Origin: Streptomyces cellostaticus
GTDB taxonomy: Bacteria > Actinomycetota > Actinomycetes > Streptomycetales > Streptomycetaceae
Length of the DNA: 64,000 nt
Direction: 5' to 3'
Assembly: GCF_001513965.1 (NCBI RefSeq)
Contig: NZ_KQ948015.1
Span: 394,211-458,210 of the forward strand
The notes under the pieces were generated by a model. It was not told the DNA's origin, searched no databases, and saw only the letters and a list, made by a program, of their open reading frames with translations. This document shows positions 34,791-43,195 of this stretch, piece after piece. Numbering within the stretch: the stretch's first letter is position 1; each line of letters begins with the position of its first letter. Both the position numbers and the translations under genes were made by a program.

Positions 34791-35870
34791 ATGGATCTGC
34801 CGGTGATGCCGCCCGTGAAGCCGATGCTCGCCAAGTCCGTGGCGAAGATCCCGCCGGGCATGCACTACGAGGCGAAGTGGGACGGATTCCGGGCGATCGT
34901 CTTCCGTGACGGGGACGAGGTCGAGCTGGGCAGCCGTACCGGGAAGCCGCTGACCAGGTACTTTCCAGAGCTGGTGGCGGCGCTCAAGGAGCGGGTGCCC
35001 GAGCGGTGCGTGCTGGACGGGGAGATCGTGATCGCCCGGGAGGGGCGGCTGGACTTCGACGCGCTGACCGAGCGGATCCATCCGGCGGACTCGCGGGTGC
35101 GGATGCTGGCCGAGAAGACCCCAGCGTCCTTCGTCGCCTTCGACCTGCTGGCGCTGGACGACCACTCCCTGCTCGACGTGGAGCTGACCGACCGGCGGGC
35201 CCTGCTGGAGCGGGCGCTGTCCGGGGTGAGCGCTCCGGTCCATCTGGCGCCGGCGACCACCGACGTGGAGGTGGCGCACCGGTGGTTCGAGCAGTACGAG
35301 GGTGCCGGCCTGGACGGGGTCGTCGCCAAGCCCCTCACCCTGCGCTATCTGCAGGACGAGCGGGCCATGTTCAAGATCAAGCACGAGCGGACGGCGGACG
35401 TGGTCGTGGCGGGCTACCGCTTCCACAAGAGCGGCCCTGTGGTGGGTTCGCTGCTGCTGGGCCTGTACGACGACCGGGGCGCCCTCCAGCATGTGGGCGT
35501 GTCAGCCGCTTTCCCCATGAAGCAGCGCGCCGAGCTGGTCGAGAAGCTGGCACCGCTGCGCATGGACGACGTGACCGGGCATCCGTGGGCGGCCTGGGGG
35601 GACGAGGCGGCTCATGAGACGGCCCGGCTGCCAGGGGCGCCGAGCCGCTGGTCGGGCAAGAAGGACCTGTCCTGGGTGCCGCTCAGGCCGGAGTGGGTCG
35701 CGGAGGTGGCCTACGACCACATGGAGAACGGCGCCCGCTTCCGGCACACGGCCCGCTTCCGCCGCTGGCGTCCGGACCGCACCCCGCAGAGTTGCACCTA
35801 CGCCCAGCTCGAGGAGCCGGTGCGCTACGACCTCGCGGAGATCCTGGGAGCCGAGGAAGGCGCCCCTTAG
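34791..35870 (+). CDS. ATP-dependent DNA ligase (LigC/LigD ligase-domain type)
   Basis: 359 residues. The adenylation motif is EAKWDGFRA with Lys29 as the AMP-accepting residue. Further nucleotidyltransferase motifs are LDGEIVI, GLDGVVAK and FKIKHERTADVVVAG. The C-terminal OB fold follows (VAEVAYDHMENGARFRHTAR). It seals nicks and ends in the NHEJ-type pathway with the divergent polymerase. The start ATG 34791 has GGAGG only 1 nt upstream; a CAGAAT box 7 nt upstream may make it leaderless. The second ATG (codon 6) is an alternative. Confidence 0.93.
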   Translation: MDLPVMPPVKPMLAKSVAKIPPGMHYEAKWDGFRAIVFRDGDEVELGSRTGKPLTRYFPELVAALKERVPERCVLDGEIVIAREGRLDFDALTERIHPADSRVRMLAEKTPASFVAFDLLALDDHSLLDVELTDRRALLERALSGVSAPVHLAPATTDVEVAHRWFEQYEGAGLDGVVAKPLTLRYLQDERAMFKIKHERTADVVVAGYRFHKSGPVVGSLLLGLYDDRGALQHVGVSAAFPMKQRAELVEKLAPLRMDDVTGHPWAAWGDEAAHETARLPGAPSRWSGKKDLSWVPLRPEWVAEVAYDHMENGARFRHTARFRRWRPDRTPQSCTYAQLEEPVRYDLAEILGAEEGAP

Positions 35871-35872
35871 GG

Positions 35873-35945
35873 CTGGATCAGGATCTTGACCGTCAGGGCC
35901 GTATCAGGATCTTGACCGCGCCGTCCCGCTCACCCCGGGACAACC
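35873..35945 (-). pseudogene. duplicated 3' remnant resembling a zinc alcohol dehydrogenase C-terminus
   Basis: A 26-bp unit is repeated: ATCAGGATCTTGACCG occurs at 35877-35892 and 35903-35918. Read on the minus strand, the copies end in VKILIRP-stop and VKILIQP-stop, the first preceded by RGERDGA. KVLIRP is a common C-terminus of zinc-binding dehydrogenases, so this may be the tail of a lost gene with a tandem duplication. No longer homology is seen upstream. Confidence 0.3.
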
Positions 35946-36106
35946 CGCACGCGTGCACCGCGCCCCGCGCCCCGCTCCCCGCAGGTACGGCCGCCCGCCA
36001 GGGTCACGAGGTGCGCCCGATCGGCCCACTGAACGCGCATGACCGATGCCGACCGGGTATGGCCTGCGATGACCTGATGAGCACACCATCGACAAAGGGG
36101 AACGGG

Positions 36107-37117
36107 GTGACAACGGTGGGCATCGGACACAGGGCGCGCACGCGACGCACCGTACTGACGGCAGCACTGGTCGCCGCCACGCTGACGGCCTCGCTGACGG
36201 CGGGCTGCACACGGCACGGCCCGATCGACGACGCCCGCACCCCGCGCAGGACCCCGGCGCCGGCCCGCTCGGCCGCACCCGCATCCGAACCCGCATCCCA
36301 GACCGGCTCGCCGCTCGCCGTGAAGGTCGACAACGTGCCCGCGGCCCGCCCGCAGACGGGACTCGATGCGGCGGACATCGTGTATGCGGAGCAGGTCGAG
36401 GGCGGCCTGAGCCGTCTGATGGCGGTGTTCGCCACCAAGCTCCCGCAGGCGGTCGGGCCGGTGCGCAGCGCCCGCGAGTCCGACCTGGAGCTGCTGCGCC
36501 AGTTCCACGAGCCGGCCCTGGCCTTCTCCGGGGCCCAGCGCAAGCTGCTGCCGCTGATCCACCACGCTCCCCTGCGGGCCGAGTCGCCCGACAAGGCCGC
36601 CGGCGCCTACTACCGGGGCTCCGGCAGGGCCGCGCCGCACAACCTCTATCTGCACCCCGCCCGGCTGCTGCCCGCCGCCCCGGGCCGGGCCGCCCTGACC
36701 ACCGGATTCCACTACGGCCCGGCGCCCTCCGGCGGCACACCCGAGACCGCACGGGCCGTGCGCTACCCGGCGGCGCGCTTCACCTTCACCTGGTCCGCGC
36801 GGCGGAGCGGCTGGCTGGTCGCGATGGACGGCACGCCCGCGGTGACGGCCGGCAGCGGGCGGCTGGCGCCGGCGACGGTCGTCGTACAGCACGTGAAGAT
36901 CCGCTCCTCCAGGTACCACGACGCGCTCGGCAACCACACGCCGTACACCGAGACGGTCGGCTCGGGGAAGGCCGAGGTGCTGCGGGACGGGCGGTCCTTC
37001 GACGCCACCTGGTCACGGCCGTCCGCGACCGGCGGTACGGCGTTCACGACGGCGGACGGCAGCCGGATGAACTTCGCCGAGGGCCAGGTGTGGGTGGTGT
37101 TCGCCACGGCCTCCTGA
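36107..37117 (+). CDS. DUF3048 (YerB-like) lipoprotein
   Basis: 336 residues from GTG 36107 with AAGGGG 6 nt upstream; an in-frame ATG ten codons earlier is possible but has no ribosome-binding site. An arginine-rich n-region is followed by a hydrophobic stretch and the lipobox LTAGC, giving lipid attachment at Cys34. After a Pro/Ala-rich linker comes the DUF3048 body: LAVKVDNVPAARPQTGLDAA, DIVYAEQVEGGLSRLMAVFA and VGPVRSARESDLELL, then the C-terminal domain with YHDALGNHTPYTETVGSGKA. It is anchored outside the membrane. Function is unknown; B. subtilis YerB is of the same type. Confidence 0.88.
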   Translation: MTTVGIGHRARTRRTVLTAALVAATLTASLTAGCTRHGPIDDARTPRRTPAPARSAAPASEPASQTGSPLAVKVDNVPAARPQTGLDAADIVYAEQVEGGLSRLMAVFATKLPQAVGPVRSARESDLELLRQFHEPALAFSGAQRKLLPLIHHAPLRAESPDKAAGAYYRGSGRAAPHNLYLHPARLLPAAPGRAALTTGFHYGPAPSGGTPETARAVRYPAARFTFTWSARRSGWLVAMDGTPAVTAGSGRLAPATVVVQHVKIRSSRYHDALGNHTPYTETVGSGKAEVLRDGRSFDATWSRPSATGGTAFTTADGSRMNFAEGQVWVVFATAS

Positions 37118-37129
37118 CCGGGCCGCGGT

Positions 37130-37597
37130 TCAGCCCTGGTGGGCGACCAGCGGCTCGGCCGGATTGCGCAGGTCCTCGGCCGCGTCCGCGACCCGGCGGA
37201 TCAGGTCGAAGAAGACGGTCTGCTCCTCGGCGGAGAGCGGGGCGAGGAAGACCTGGTTCATCCGGGCCGTGCGCACGGTCAGCTTGCGGTGGGTGCGCTG
37301 CCCGTCGTCGGTGAGGCGGAGCAGGAAGCGGCGGCCGTCCTGCGGGTCGCGCACCTTGTGCAGCAGCCCGCGGCGGCCGAGCCGGCTGATGACCTCGGCG
37401 ATGGTCGACCGGTCCAGGCCCACCCGCTCCCCCACGGTGCGCTGGTCGAGGCCCGGTTCGGCGACGAGCGCGTTCAGGACGGCGAACTGCGGCGAGGTGA
37501 TCTCCTCCGAGACCATGGTGTTCCACAGCAGGTAGTGCGCCTGCTGAAGCCGCCGGGCCAGATGCCCGGGATGGGTGGTGAGGTCCACCGCGGCCAT
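37130..37597 (-). CDS. pcaV: PcaV, MarR-family repressor of protocatechuate catabolism
   Basis: 155 residues. MarR winged helix: SPQFAVLNALVAEPGLDQRT, then VGERVGLDRSTIAEVISRLG and wing RDPQDGRRFLLRLT. With ATG 37597 (AGGGGAG 7 nt upstream) Arg15 falls in the N-terminal helix HLARRLQQAHYLLW. S. coelicolor PcaV uses Arg15 to bind protocatechuate, which supports both the start and the assignment. It is divergent from pcaI and expected to repress the pca operon until protocatechuate binds. An in-frame GTG at 37603 is an alternative start. Confidence 0.92.
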   Translation of the reverse strand: MAAVDLTTHPGHLARRLQQAHYLLWNTMVSEEITSPQFAVLNALVAEPGLDQRTVGERVGLDRSTIAEVISRLGRRGLLHKVRDPQDGRRFLLRLTDDGQRTHRKLTVRTARMNQVFLAPLSAEEQTVFFDLIRRVADAAEDLRNPAEPLVAHQG

Positions 37598-37616
37598 GTG
37601 CACTCCCCTGATCGAT

Positions 37617-37635
37617 TCGTTGGTGTACTGAACGA
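37617..37635. promoter_or_regulatory. candidate PcaV operator 1
   Basis: TCGTT-N9-AACGA, an inverted repeat 20-38 bp upstream of the pcaV start, in the divergent pcaV/pcaI region. It is positioned for autoregulation. Confidence 0.4.
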
Positions 37636-37740
37636 TACCCGCCCGGCGGCCCACCTGTCTGCCTACGAAATCCCGCGTACTACGAGGCCTTGACGCTTTC
37701 GGTGTCCGGTGGCAGCGTGTGGGGCACCTCGCAGAAATAC

Positions 37741-37752
37741 TCAGTGTGCTGA
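37741..37752. promoter_or_regulatory. candidate PcaV operator 2
   Basis: TCAG-TGTG-CTGA lies 27 bp upstream of the pcaI ATG and downstream of TTGACG (37690-37695), a possible -35. The spacing suits a repressor site over the pcaI transcription start. Confidence 0.35.
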
Positions 37753-37778
37753 TTAATTGCAGAGATGGGGCTTCGCGG

Positions 37779-38534
37779 ATGGACAAGGTGGTCGCCACGG
37801 CCGGTGAGGCGGTGGCCGATGTGCCGGACGGCGCGTCCCTCGCGGTCGGCGGTTTCGGGCTGAGCGGTGTGCCGAACGTGCTGATCCAGGCGCTGTACGA
37901 GCGCGGGACGACCGGTCTGAGCGTGGTGTCGAACAACTGCGGAGCGATGGAGTCCGGCCTCGCGGTGCTGCTCGCCGCCGGCCGGATCGCCCGGGTGACC
38001 GGCTCCTACATCGGCGCGAACAAGGAGTTCGCCCGCCAGTACCTGTCCGGTGAACTGGAGCTGGAGCTGATCCCGCAGGGCACGCTGGCCGAACGGCTGC
38101 GCGCGGGCGGCGCCGGCATCCCCGCCTTCTACACCCCGGCGGGCGTGGGCACCCAGGTCGCCGAGGGCGGGCTGCCGTGGCGCTACGACGGCGAGGGCGG
38201 CGTCGCGCTCGCCTCGCCGCCGAAGGAGGTACGGGAGTTCGACGGCGTGGAGTACGTCATGGAGCGCGGCATCCGCACCGACTTCGCACTGGTCCGCGCA
38301 GCCAAGGGCGACCGGCACGGCAACCTCGTCTTCAACAAGTCCTCCCGGAACTTCAACCCGCTGGCCGCCATGGCGGGCCGGGTGACCATCGCCGAGGTGG
38401 AGCAACTGGTCGAACCGGGCGAGATCGACCCGGACGCGGTGCACCTGCCCGGCGTCTTCGTGCAGCGCGTGGTGGCGCTGCCCCCCGAGCAGGCGGCGGA
38501 CAAGAGGATCGAGCAGCGGACGGTGAGCTCCTGA
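37779..38534 (+). CDS. pcaI: 3-oxoadipate CoA-transferase subunit A
   Basis: 251 residues. Family I CoA-transferase alpha subunit: the start [20 protein letters not shown] is followed by [19 protein letters not shown] with the GxGxxG-like CoA loop, [17 protein letters not shown], and [20 protein letters not shown]. With PcaJ it transfers CoA from succinyl-CoA to 3-oxoadipate. It is the first gene of the pca operon; its TGA shares one base with the ATG of pcaJ, indicating equimolar coupled translation. Succinyl-CoA:3-ketoacid (ScoA-type) enzymes are near relatives, but the context fixes the role. The start ATG 37779 has only a weak GGGG ribosome-binding site. Confidence 0.93.
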   Translation: MDKVVATAGEAVADVPDGASLAVGGFGLSGVPNVLIQALYERGTTGLSVVSNNCGAMESGLAVLLAAGRIARVTGSYIGANKEFARQYLSGELELELIPQGTLAERLRAGGAGIPAFYTPAGVGTQVAEGGLPWRYDGEGGVALASPPKEVREFDGVEYVMERGIRTDFALVRAAKGDRHGNLVFNKSSRNFNPLAAMAGRVTIAEVEQLVEPGEIDPDAVHLPGVFVQRVVALPPEQAADKRIEQRTVSS

Positions 38535-39178
38535 TGGCCTGGACACGCGAGGAGATGGCCGCCCGCGCGGCCCGCGAGCTGAAGGACGGGCAGTACGTCA
38601 ACCTCGGCATCGGTCTGCCGACGCTGATCCCGAATCACCTGCCGCCGGGCGTCGAAGTGGTCCTGGAGTCGGAGAACGGCATCCTCGGGACCGGTCCGTA
38701 CCCCGCCGAGGACGAGGTCGACCCGGACCTGATCAACGCCGGCAAGGAGACCGTGACGGTCCTGCCGGGCGCCTCCTTCTTCGACTCCGCGCTGAGCTTC
38801 GCGATGATCCGGGGCGGCCACATCGACGTGGCCGTGCTGGGCGCGATGCAGGTGTCCGCGGGCGGGGACCTGGCCAACTGGGCCGTCCCCGGCAAGCTGG
38901 TCACCGGGATCGGCGGCGCGATGGACCTGGTGCACGGCGCCCGTACGGTCGTCGTCGTGATGACGCACACGGCCAAGGACGGCTCCCCGAAGATCCTGGA
39001 GCGGTGCACGCTGCCGCTCACGGGCAAGGCGTGTGTGAACCGAGTCATCACCGATCTGGGCGTGCTGGACGTCACGGACGAGGGACTCGCCCTCATCGAG
39101 ACCGCCCCTGGCGTGACTGTTGACGAGGTCGTCGCCAGGACCGATGCGAAACTGACCATCGCGGAGGATCTGCTGTGA
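38534..39178 (+). CDS. pcaJ: 3-oxoadipate CoA-transferase subunit B
   Basis: 214 residues. The catalytic glutamate is Glu47 in LESENGILG, which forms the glutamyl-CoA thioester; [17 protein letters not shown] precedes it. Also visible are the family segment [15 protein letters not shown] and [17 protein letters not shown]. The beta subunit pairs with PcaI in the cytosol. The start overlaps pcaI by 1 nt, and the stop overlaps the GTG of pcaF (GTGA). Confidence 0.94.
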   Translation: MAWTREEMAARAARELKDGQYVNLGIGLPTLIPNHLPPGVEVVLESENGILGTGPYPAEDEVDPDLINAGKETVTVLPGASFFDSALSFAMIRGGHIDVAVLGAMQVSAGGDLANWAVPGKLVTGIGGAMDLVHGARTVVVVMTHTAKDGSPKILERCTLPLTGKACVNRVITDLGVLDVTDEGLALIETAPGVTVDEVVARTDAKLTIAEDLL

Positions 39179-40377
39179 ACCCGGTTTACATCGTCGACGC
39201 CGTCCGTACCCCGATCGGCCGCTACAACGGCGGGCTGTCCTCGGTCCGGCCGGACGACCTCGCCGCCCACGCCCTGCGCGAACTGCTCGCCCGCACCCCC
39301 GGCCTGGACCCCTCCCGCATCGAGGACGTCTACTTCGGCAACGCCAACGGCGCCGGCGAGGAGAACCGCAACGTCGCCCGCATGGCCGCCCTGCTCGCTG
39401 GTCTGCCGACCTCGGTACCGGGCGCGACCGTCAACCGGCTGTGCGCCTCCGGCCTCGAAGCGGTCGTCCAGGCCGCCCGCGCCATCGCGGTCGGCGACGC
39501 CTCCATCGCCGTAGCGGGCGGGGTGGAATCGATGACGCGGGCACCGTACGTCCTCCCCAAGTCCGACAAGCCCTTTCCGGCCGCCCACACCGAGCTGTAC
39601 TCGACCACGCTCGGCTGGCGCATGGTCAACCCGGGGATGGACCCGCAGTGGACCATCCCGCTCGGCGAGAGCGCCGAACTGATCGCCGACAAGCACAAGA
39701 TCGGCCGCGAGCAGCAGGACGAGTTCGCGCTCGCCTCCCACCGCAAGGCTGCCGCCGCACAGCAACAGGGCTTGTTCGACGCCGAGTTGACTCCCGTGCC
39801 GGTCCCGCAGCGCAAGGGCGACCCGGTCGCCTTCGCCGCCGACGAGTGCGTACGGCCCGACGCCTCCCTCGCCGCGATGGCCAAGCTCAAGCCGTCGTTC
39901 CGCGGCGAGGGAGGCACGGTCACCGCGGGCAACGCCTCCCCGCTCAACGACGGCGCCGCCGCCCTGCTGCTCACCGACGAGGAGGGCCTGAAGGCCACCG
40001 GCCGCGAACCCCTGGCCCGGGTCACCGCGACCGGCGTCTCCGCGATCGACCCGCAGTACTTCGGCCTCGCCCCGGTCGAAGCGGTCAACCGCGCGCTCGC
40101 CAAAGCGGGCAAGGGATTCGGCGAGCTGTCGGTCCTCGAACTGAACGAGGCGTTCGCCGCCCAGGTCCTCGGCTGTCTCGCCGAATGGCCCGAGTTCGAC
40201 CCGGCGATCCTCAACCCCCAGGGCGGGGCGATCGCGCTCGGCCATCCGCTCGGCGCCTCCGGCGCCCGCCTCGCCGGCACCGTCGCGCACCAGCTCGCCC
40301 GCCGCGGCTCCGGCACCGGCGTGGCCACGCTCTGCATCGGCGTGGGCCAGGGTCTCGCCCTCGTTCTCGAACGCTGA
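39175..40377 (+). CDS. pcaF: beta-ketoadipyl-CoA thiolase
   Basis: 400 residues from GTG 39175, 4-bp overlap with pcaJ. The thiolase nucleophile is Cys90 ([14 protein letters not shown]), with [20 protein letters not shown] and LCIGVGQG completing the site. [20 protein letters not shown] is characteristic of PcaF/PaaJ-type thiolases rather than generic FadA. It cleaves 3-oxoadipyl-CoA to succinyl-CoA and acetyl-CoA, the last step of the pathway. A short dispersed repeat separates it from pcaH. Confidence 0.93.
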   Translation: MNPVYIVDAVRTPIGRYNGGLSSVRPDDLAAHALRELLARTPGLDPSRIEDVYFGNANGAGEENRNVARMAALLAGLPTSVPGATVNRLCASGLEAVVQAARAIAVGDASIAVAGGVESMTRAPYVLPKSDKPFPAAHTELYSTTLGWRMVNPGMDPQWTIPLGESAELIADKHKIGREQQDEFALASHRKAAAAQQQGLFDAELTPVPVPQRKGDPVAFAADECVRPDASLAAMAKLKPSFRGEGGTVTAGNASPLNDGAAALLLTDEEGLKATGREPLARVTATGVSAIDPQYFGLAPVEAVNRALAKAGKGFGELSVLELNEAFAAQVLGCLAEWPEFDPAILNPQGGAIALGHPLGASGARLAGTVAHQLARRGSGTGVATLCIGVGQGLALVLER

Positions 40378-40401
40378 GCGCTCCGCGGGACAGCCGTTCA
40401 G

Positions 40402-40449
40402 AGACTGCGGGCCGTCCGTGGCTGGTCGCGCAGTTCCCCGCGCCCCTAT
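40402..40449. repeat. dispersed Streptomyces intergenic repeat in the pca operon
   Basis: The string GGCTGGTCGCGCAGTTCCCC followed by GCGCCCCTA, preceded by CTGCGGGCCGTCCGT, is one I recall as recurring in many Streptomyces intergenic regions. Here it fills most of the 96-bp gap between pcaF and pcaH. Its function is unknown. Confidence 0.55.
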
Positions 40450-40473
40450 GGGCGCTGATACCTAGGACTCTTC

Positions 40474-41247
40474 ATGCCCCTCACGCAAGTCGACATCGAC
40501 CTCGAAATAGCCGCCGAACACGCCGCGTACGAGAAGCGGACAGCCGGTGGTGCGCCCGTCGAGCACCACCCCCGCCGCGGCTACGCGCCCTACCGCTCCT
40601 CCGCGCTCCGCCACCCCCGACAGCCCCTGGTCGCCATCGACACCGGCAAGGACCCCGAACTGGTGGAGTTGCACTCCCCCGCCTTCGGGGAGCGCGACAT
40701 CACCGAGACCGACAGCGACCTCACCCGGCAGCACACCGGCGAGCCCATCGGCGAGCGGATCACCGTGTCCGGACGGCTCCTGGACCGCGCCGGACGCCCG
40801 ATCCGCGGCCAGCTGATCGAGATCTGGCAGGCCAACTCGGCCGGACGCTACGCCCACCAGCGCGAACAGCACGACGCCCCGCTCGACCCCCATTTCACCG
40901 GCGTCGGCCGCACCCTGACGGACACCGAGGGCCGCTACCACTTCACCACCATCCAGCCGGGCCCGTACCCCTGGCGCAACCATGTCAACGCCTGGCGCCC
41001 GGCGCACATCCACTTCTCGGTCTTCGGTACGGCGTTCACCCAGCGGCTGGTGACGCAGATGTACTTCCCGAACGACCCGCTCTTCCCCTACGACCCGATC
41101 CTGCAGTCCGTGACGGACGACGCGGCCCGGCAGCGGCTGGTGGCCACCTACGACCACGGCCTGTCGGTGCCTGAGTTCTCCCTCGGCTACCACTGGGACA
41201 TCGTGCTGGACGGCCCCGCCGCCACCTGGATCGAGGAAGGACGCTGA
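40474..41247 (+). CDS. pcaH: protocatechuate 3,4-dioxygenase beta subunit
   Basis: 257 residues. Carries the non-haem Fe(III) ligands: Tyr126 (NSAGRYAHQ), Tyr165 (GPYPWRN), His178 and His180 (PAHIHFS), the 2-Tyr/2-His set of intradiol dioxygenases. The N-terminal EHHPRRGYAPYRSSALRHPR matches the beta-chain family start. It opens protocatechuate between the hydroxyls to 3-carboxy-cis,cis-muconate. It is followed 8 bp later by pcaG. The start ATG 40474 has weak ribosome-binding-site support. Confidence 0.95.
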   Translation: MPLTQVDIDLEIAAEHAAYEKRTAGGAPVEHHPRRGYAPYRSSALRHPRQPLVAIDTGKDPELVELHSPAFGERDITETDSDLTRQHTGEPIGERITVSGRLLDRAGRPIRGQLIEIWQANSAGRYAHQREQHDAPLDPHFTGVGRTLTDTEGRYHFTTIQPGPYPWRNHVNAWRPAHIHFSVFGTAFTQRLVTQMYFPNDPLFPYDPILQSVTDDAARQRLVATYDHGLSVPEFSLGYHWDIVLDGPAATWIEEGR

Positions 41248-41255
41248 CGTAAGCG

Positions 41256-41858
41256 ATGACGAAGATCGACACCAGCAACCCGGAGAGCGTGCTGCCCACC
41301 CCCTCCCACACGGTCGGCCCCTTCTACGGCTACGCGCTGCCGTTCCGCGGCGGTGAGGAGATCGCACCCCTGGCACACCCCGGCACGATCACCGTGCACG
41401 GCTACGTCCTCGACGGCGAGGGCAGGCCGCTGCCCGACGCGTTCGTGGAACTGTGGGGCCCCGCCCCCGACGGCACCGTCCCCCAGGTGGACGGCTCGAT
41501 CCGCCGGGACCCGGCCACCGGCGGCTATCTGGGCCGCAACGGCGTGGAGTTCACCGGATGGGGGCGGATCCAGACGGACGCGAACGGCCACTGGTACGCG
41601 CGCACCCTGCGGCCCGGCGCACGCGGGCACAGCGCCCCGTACCTGAGCGTGTGCGTCTTCGCCCGCGGCCTGCTGATGCACCTGTTCACCCGGATCTACC
41701 TGCCGGGCGACGAGACGGTGCTCGCCGCCGACCCGCTGCTCACCCAGGTGGGCGCGCGGCGCGACACGCTGATCGCCGGCGACGAGGGCAACGGCACCTA
41801 CCGTTTCGACATCCGCCTTCAGGGCGAAGGCGAGACGGTCTTCCTGGAGTTCCAGTGA
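41256..41858 (+). CDS. pcaG: protocatechuate 3,4-dioxygenase alpha subunit
   Basis: 200 residues. It has the intradiol dioxygenase beta-sandwich without the iron ligands: TPSHTVGPFYGYALPFRGGE, ITVHGYVLDGEGRPLPDAFV and ELWGPAPDG, with YLSVCVFARGLLMHLFTRIY replacing the HIHFS region, as expected for the structural alpha chain. It pairs with PcaH. Its stop overlaps the GTG of pcaB by 3 nt in a GTGA. Confidence 0.95.
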   Translation: MTKIDTSNPESVLPTPSHTVGPFYGYALPFRGGEEIAPLAHPGTITVHGYVLDGEGRPLPDAFVELWGPAPDGTVPQVDGSIRRDPATGGYLGRNGVEFTGWGRIQTDANGHWYARTLRPGARGHSAPYLSVCVFARGLLMHLFTRIYLPGDETVLAADPLLTQVGARRDTLIAGDEGNGTYRFDIRLQGEGETVFLEFQ

Positions 41859-43195
41859 CACTTGCGTCTCCTCCGTACGCCGACACCGGCCTGCTCGGCC
41901 CCGTGTGGGGACTGTCCGGCGCCGCGTCCGAGACCAGCGACCACGCGTATCTGCGGGCGCTGCTCGACGCCGAGGCCGCGCTGACCCGGGCGCAGGCCGC
42001 GCTGGGGCTCGCCCCGGCCGAGGCCGCGGCGGCGGTGACCGAGGCGGCCGTCCCGGCCGGCTTCGGCATCCGCTCCCTGGCGGCACGCACCCCGGCGGGC
42101 GGCAACCCGGTCATCCCGCTGGTCGCCGACCTGACCGCGGCGGTCGGCGAGGAGTACGGCCCCTACGTGCACCGGGGCGCGACCAGCCAGGACATCATGG
42201 ACACGGCGACGATGCTGGTCGCCGTGCGCACCCTGGAACCGATCCTCGCCGACCTGGGCCGGACCGAGCGGGCGCTGGCCGGGCTCGCCGTCGGGCACCG
42301 CGACACGGTGATGGCCGGGCGGACCCTCACCCAGCACGCCGTACCGACGACGTTCGGGCTGAAGGCGGCCGGCTGGCGTGCGCTGGTCCTGGACGCGCGC
42401 GACCGCATCACCCGGGTGCGGGACTCGCTCCCCGCCCAACTCGGCGGCGCGGCCGGAACTCTGGCGTCCTTCCAGGCGTACGGCGCCGAGGACGCGGCGG
42501 CGCTGACGCAGGCGTACGCCCGTGAAGTCGGCCTCGCCGCACCGGCGTTGCCCTGGCACACGCTGCGCACACCCGTGGCCGACCTGGCCGGCTGCCTGGC
42601 ACTGACGGCGGGGGCGCTGGGTAAACTCGCGGCGGACGTGCTGACCTTGTCGCGCACCGAGATCGGCGAGCTGAGCGAGGGCAGCGGTGGCGGTTCGTCG
42701 GCCATGCCGCACAAGGCGAACCCGGTGCGGTCCACGCTCCTCGCGGCCGCCGCCCGGCGCGCCCCACAGCTCGCGGCCACCCTGTACGGCTCCCTCGCCG
42801 CCGAGGACGAACGGCCGGCCGGCGCCTGGCACGCCGAGTGGGAGCCGCTGCGCGACCTGCTCCGGCTGGTGGGCGGCGCGGCCGCCCATGCGGCCGAGCT
42901 GACCGAGGGGCTGCGCGCGCACCCCGCCACGATGCGCCGGAACCTCGACGCGACCCGGGGCCTGATCGTCTCCGAACGGCTCTCCGCCGCGCTCACCCCC
43001 GTCCTCGGCCGTGCACGGTCGAAGGAGCTGATGACCGAACTGGCCCGCCGCGCCCACGCGGAAGACCGCCCCCTGCATGAACTCATCGCCGAGCAAACAG
43101 AGTTGGAGGAGGTCGAGCTGAACGACCTCACCGACCCCGCCCACTACACCGGCTTCGCCGGTTCCCTCACCGACCGTGCCCTGGAGCGACGTTGA
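41855..43195 (+). CDS. pcaB: 3-carboxy-cis,cis-muconate cycloisomerase
   Basis: 446 residues from GTG 41855. Member of the fumarase/aspartase superfamily; the signature GSSAMPHKANP (about 281-291) holds the mobile catalytic serine loop, and VHRGATSQDIMDTATML and TLTQHAVPTTFGLKAAGW are the other conserved regions. It converts 3-carboxymuconate to 4-carboxymuconolactone. The stop overlaps the TTG start of pcaL (TTGA), giving translational coupling. It is longer than adenylosuccinate lyase-like paralogues of the same fold at the C-terminus. Confidence 0.94.
   Translation: MTLASPPYADTGLLGPVWGLSGAASETSDHAYLRALLDAEAALTRAQAALGLAPAEAAAAVTEAAVPAGFGIRSLAARTPAGGNPVIPLVADLTAAVGEEYGPYVHRGATSQDIMDTATMLVAVRTLEPILADLGRTERALAGLAVGHRDTVMAGRTLTQHAVPTTFGLKAAGWRALVLDARDRITRVRDSLPAQLGGAAGTLASFQAYGAEDAAALTQAYAREVGLAAPALPWHTLRTPVADLAGCLALTAGALGKLAADVLTLSRTEIGELSEGSGGGSSAMPHKANPVRSTLLAAAARRAPQLAATLYGSLAAEDERPAGAWHAEWEPLRDLLRLVGGAAAHAAELTEGLRAHPATMRRNLDATRGLIVSERLSAALTPVLGRARSKELMTELARRAHAEDRPLHELIAEQTELEEVELNDLTDPAHYTGFAGSLTDRALERR

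Noticed and set aside
32068..34806. 912-codon frame through the HEAT-repeat and NHEJ polymerase genes
   Set aside because: Out-of-frame shadow spanning two genes on opposite strands.
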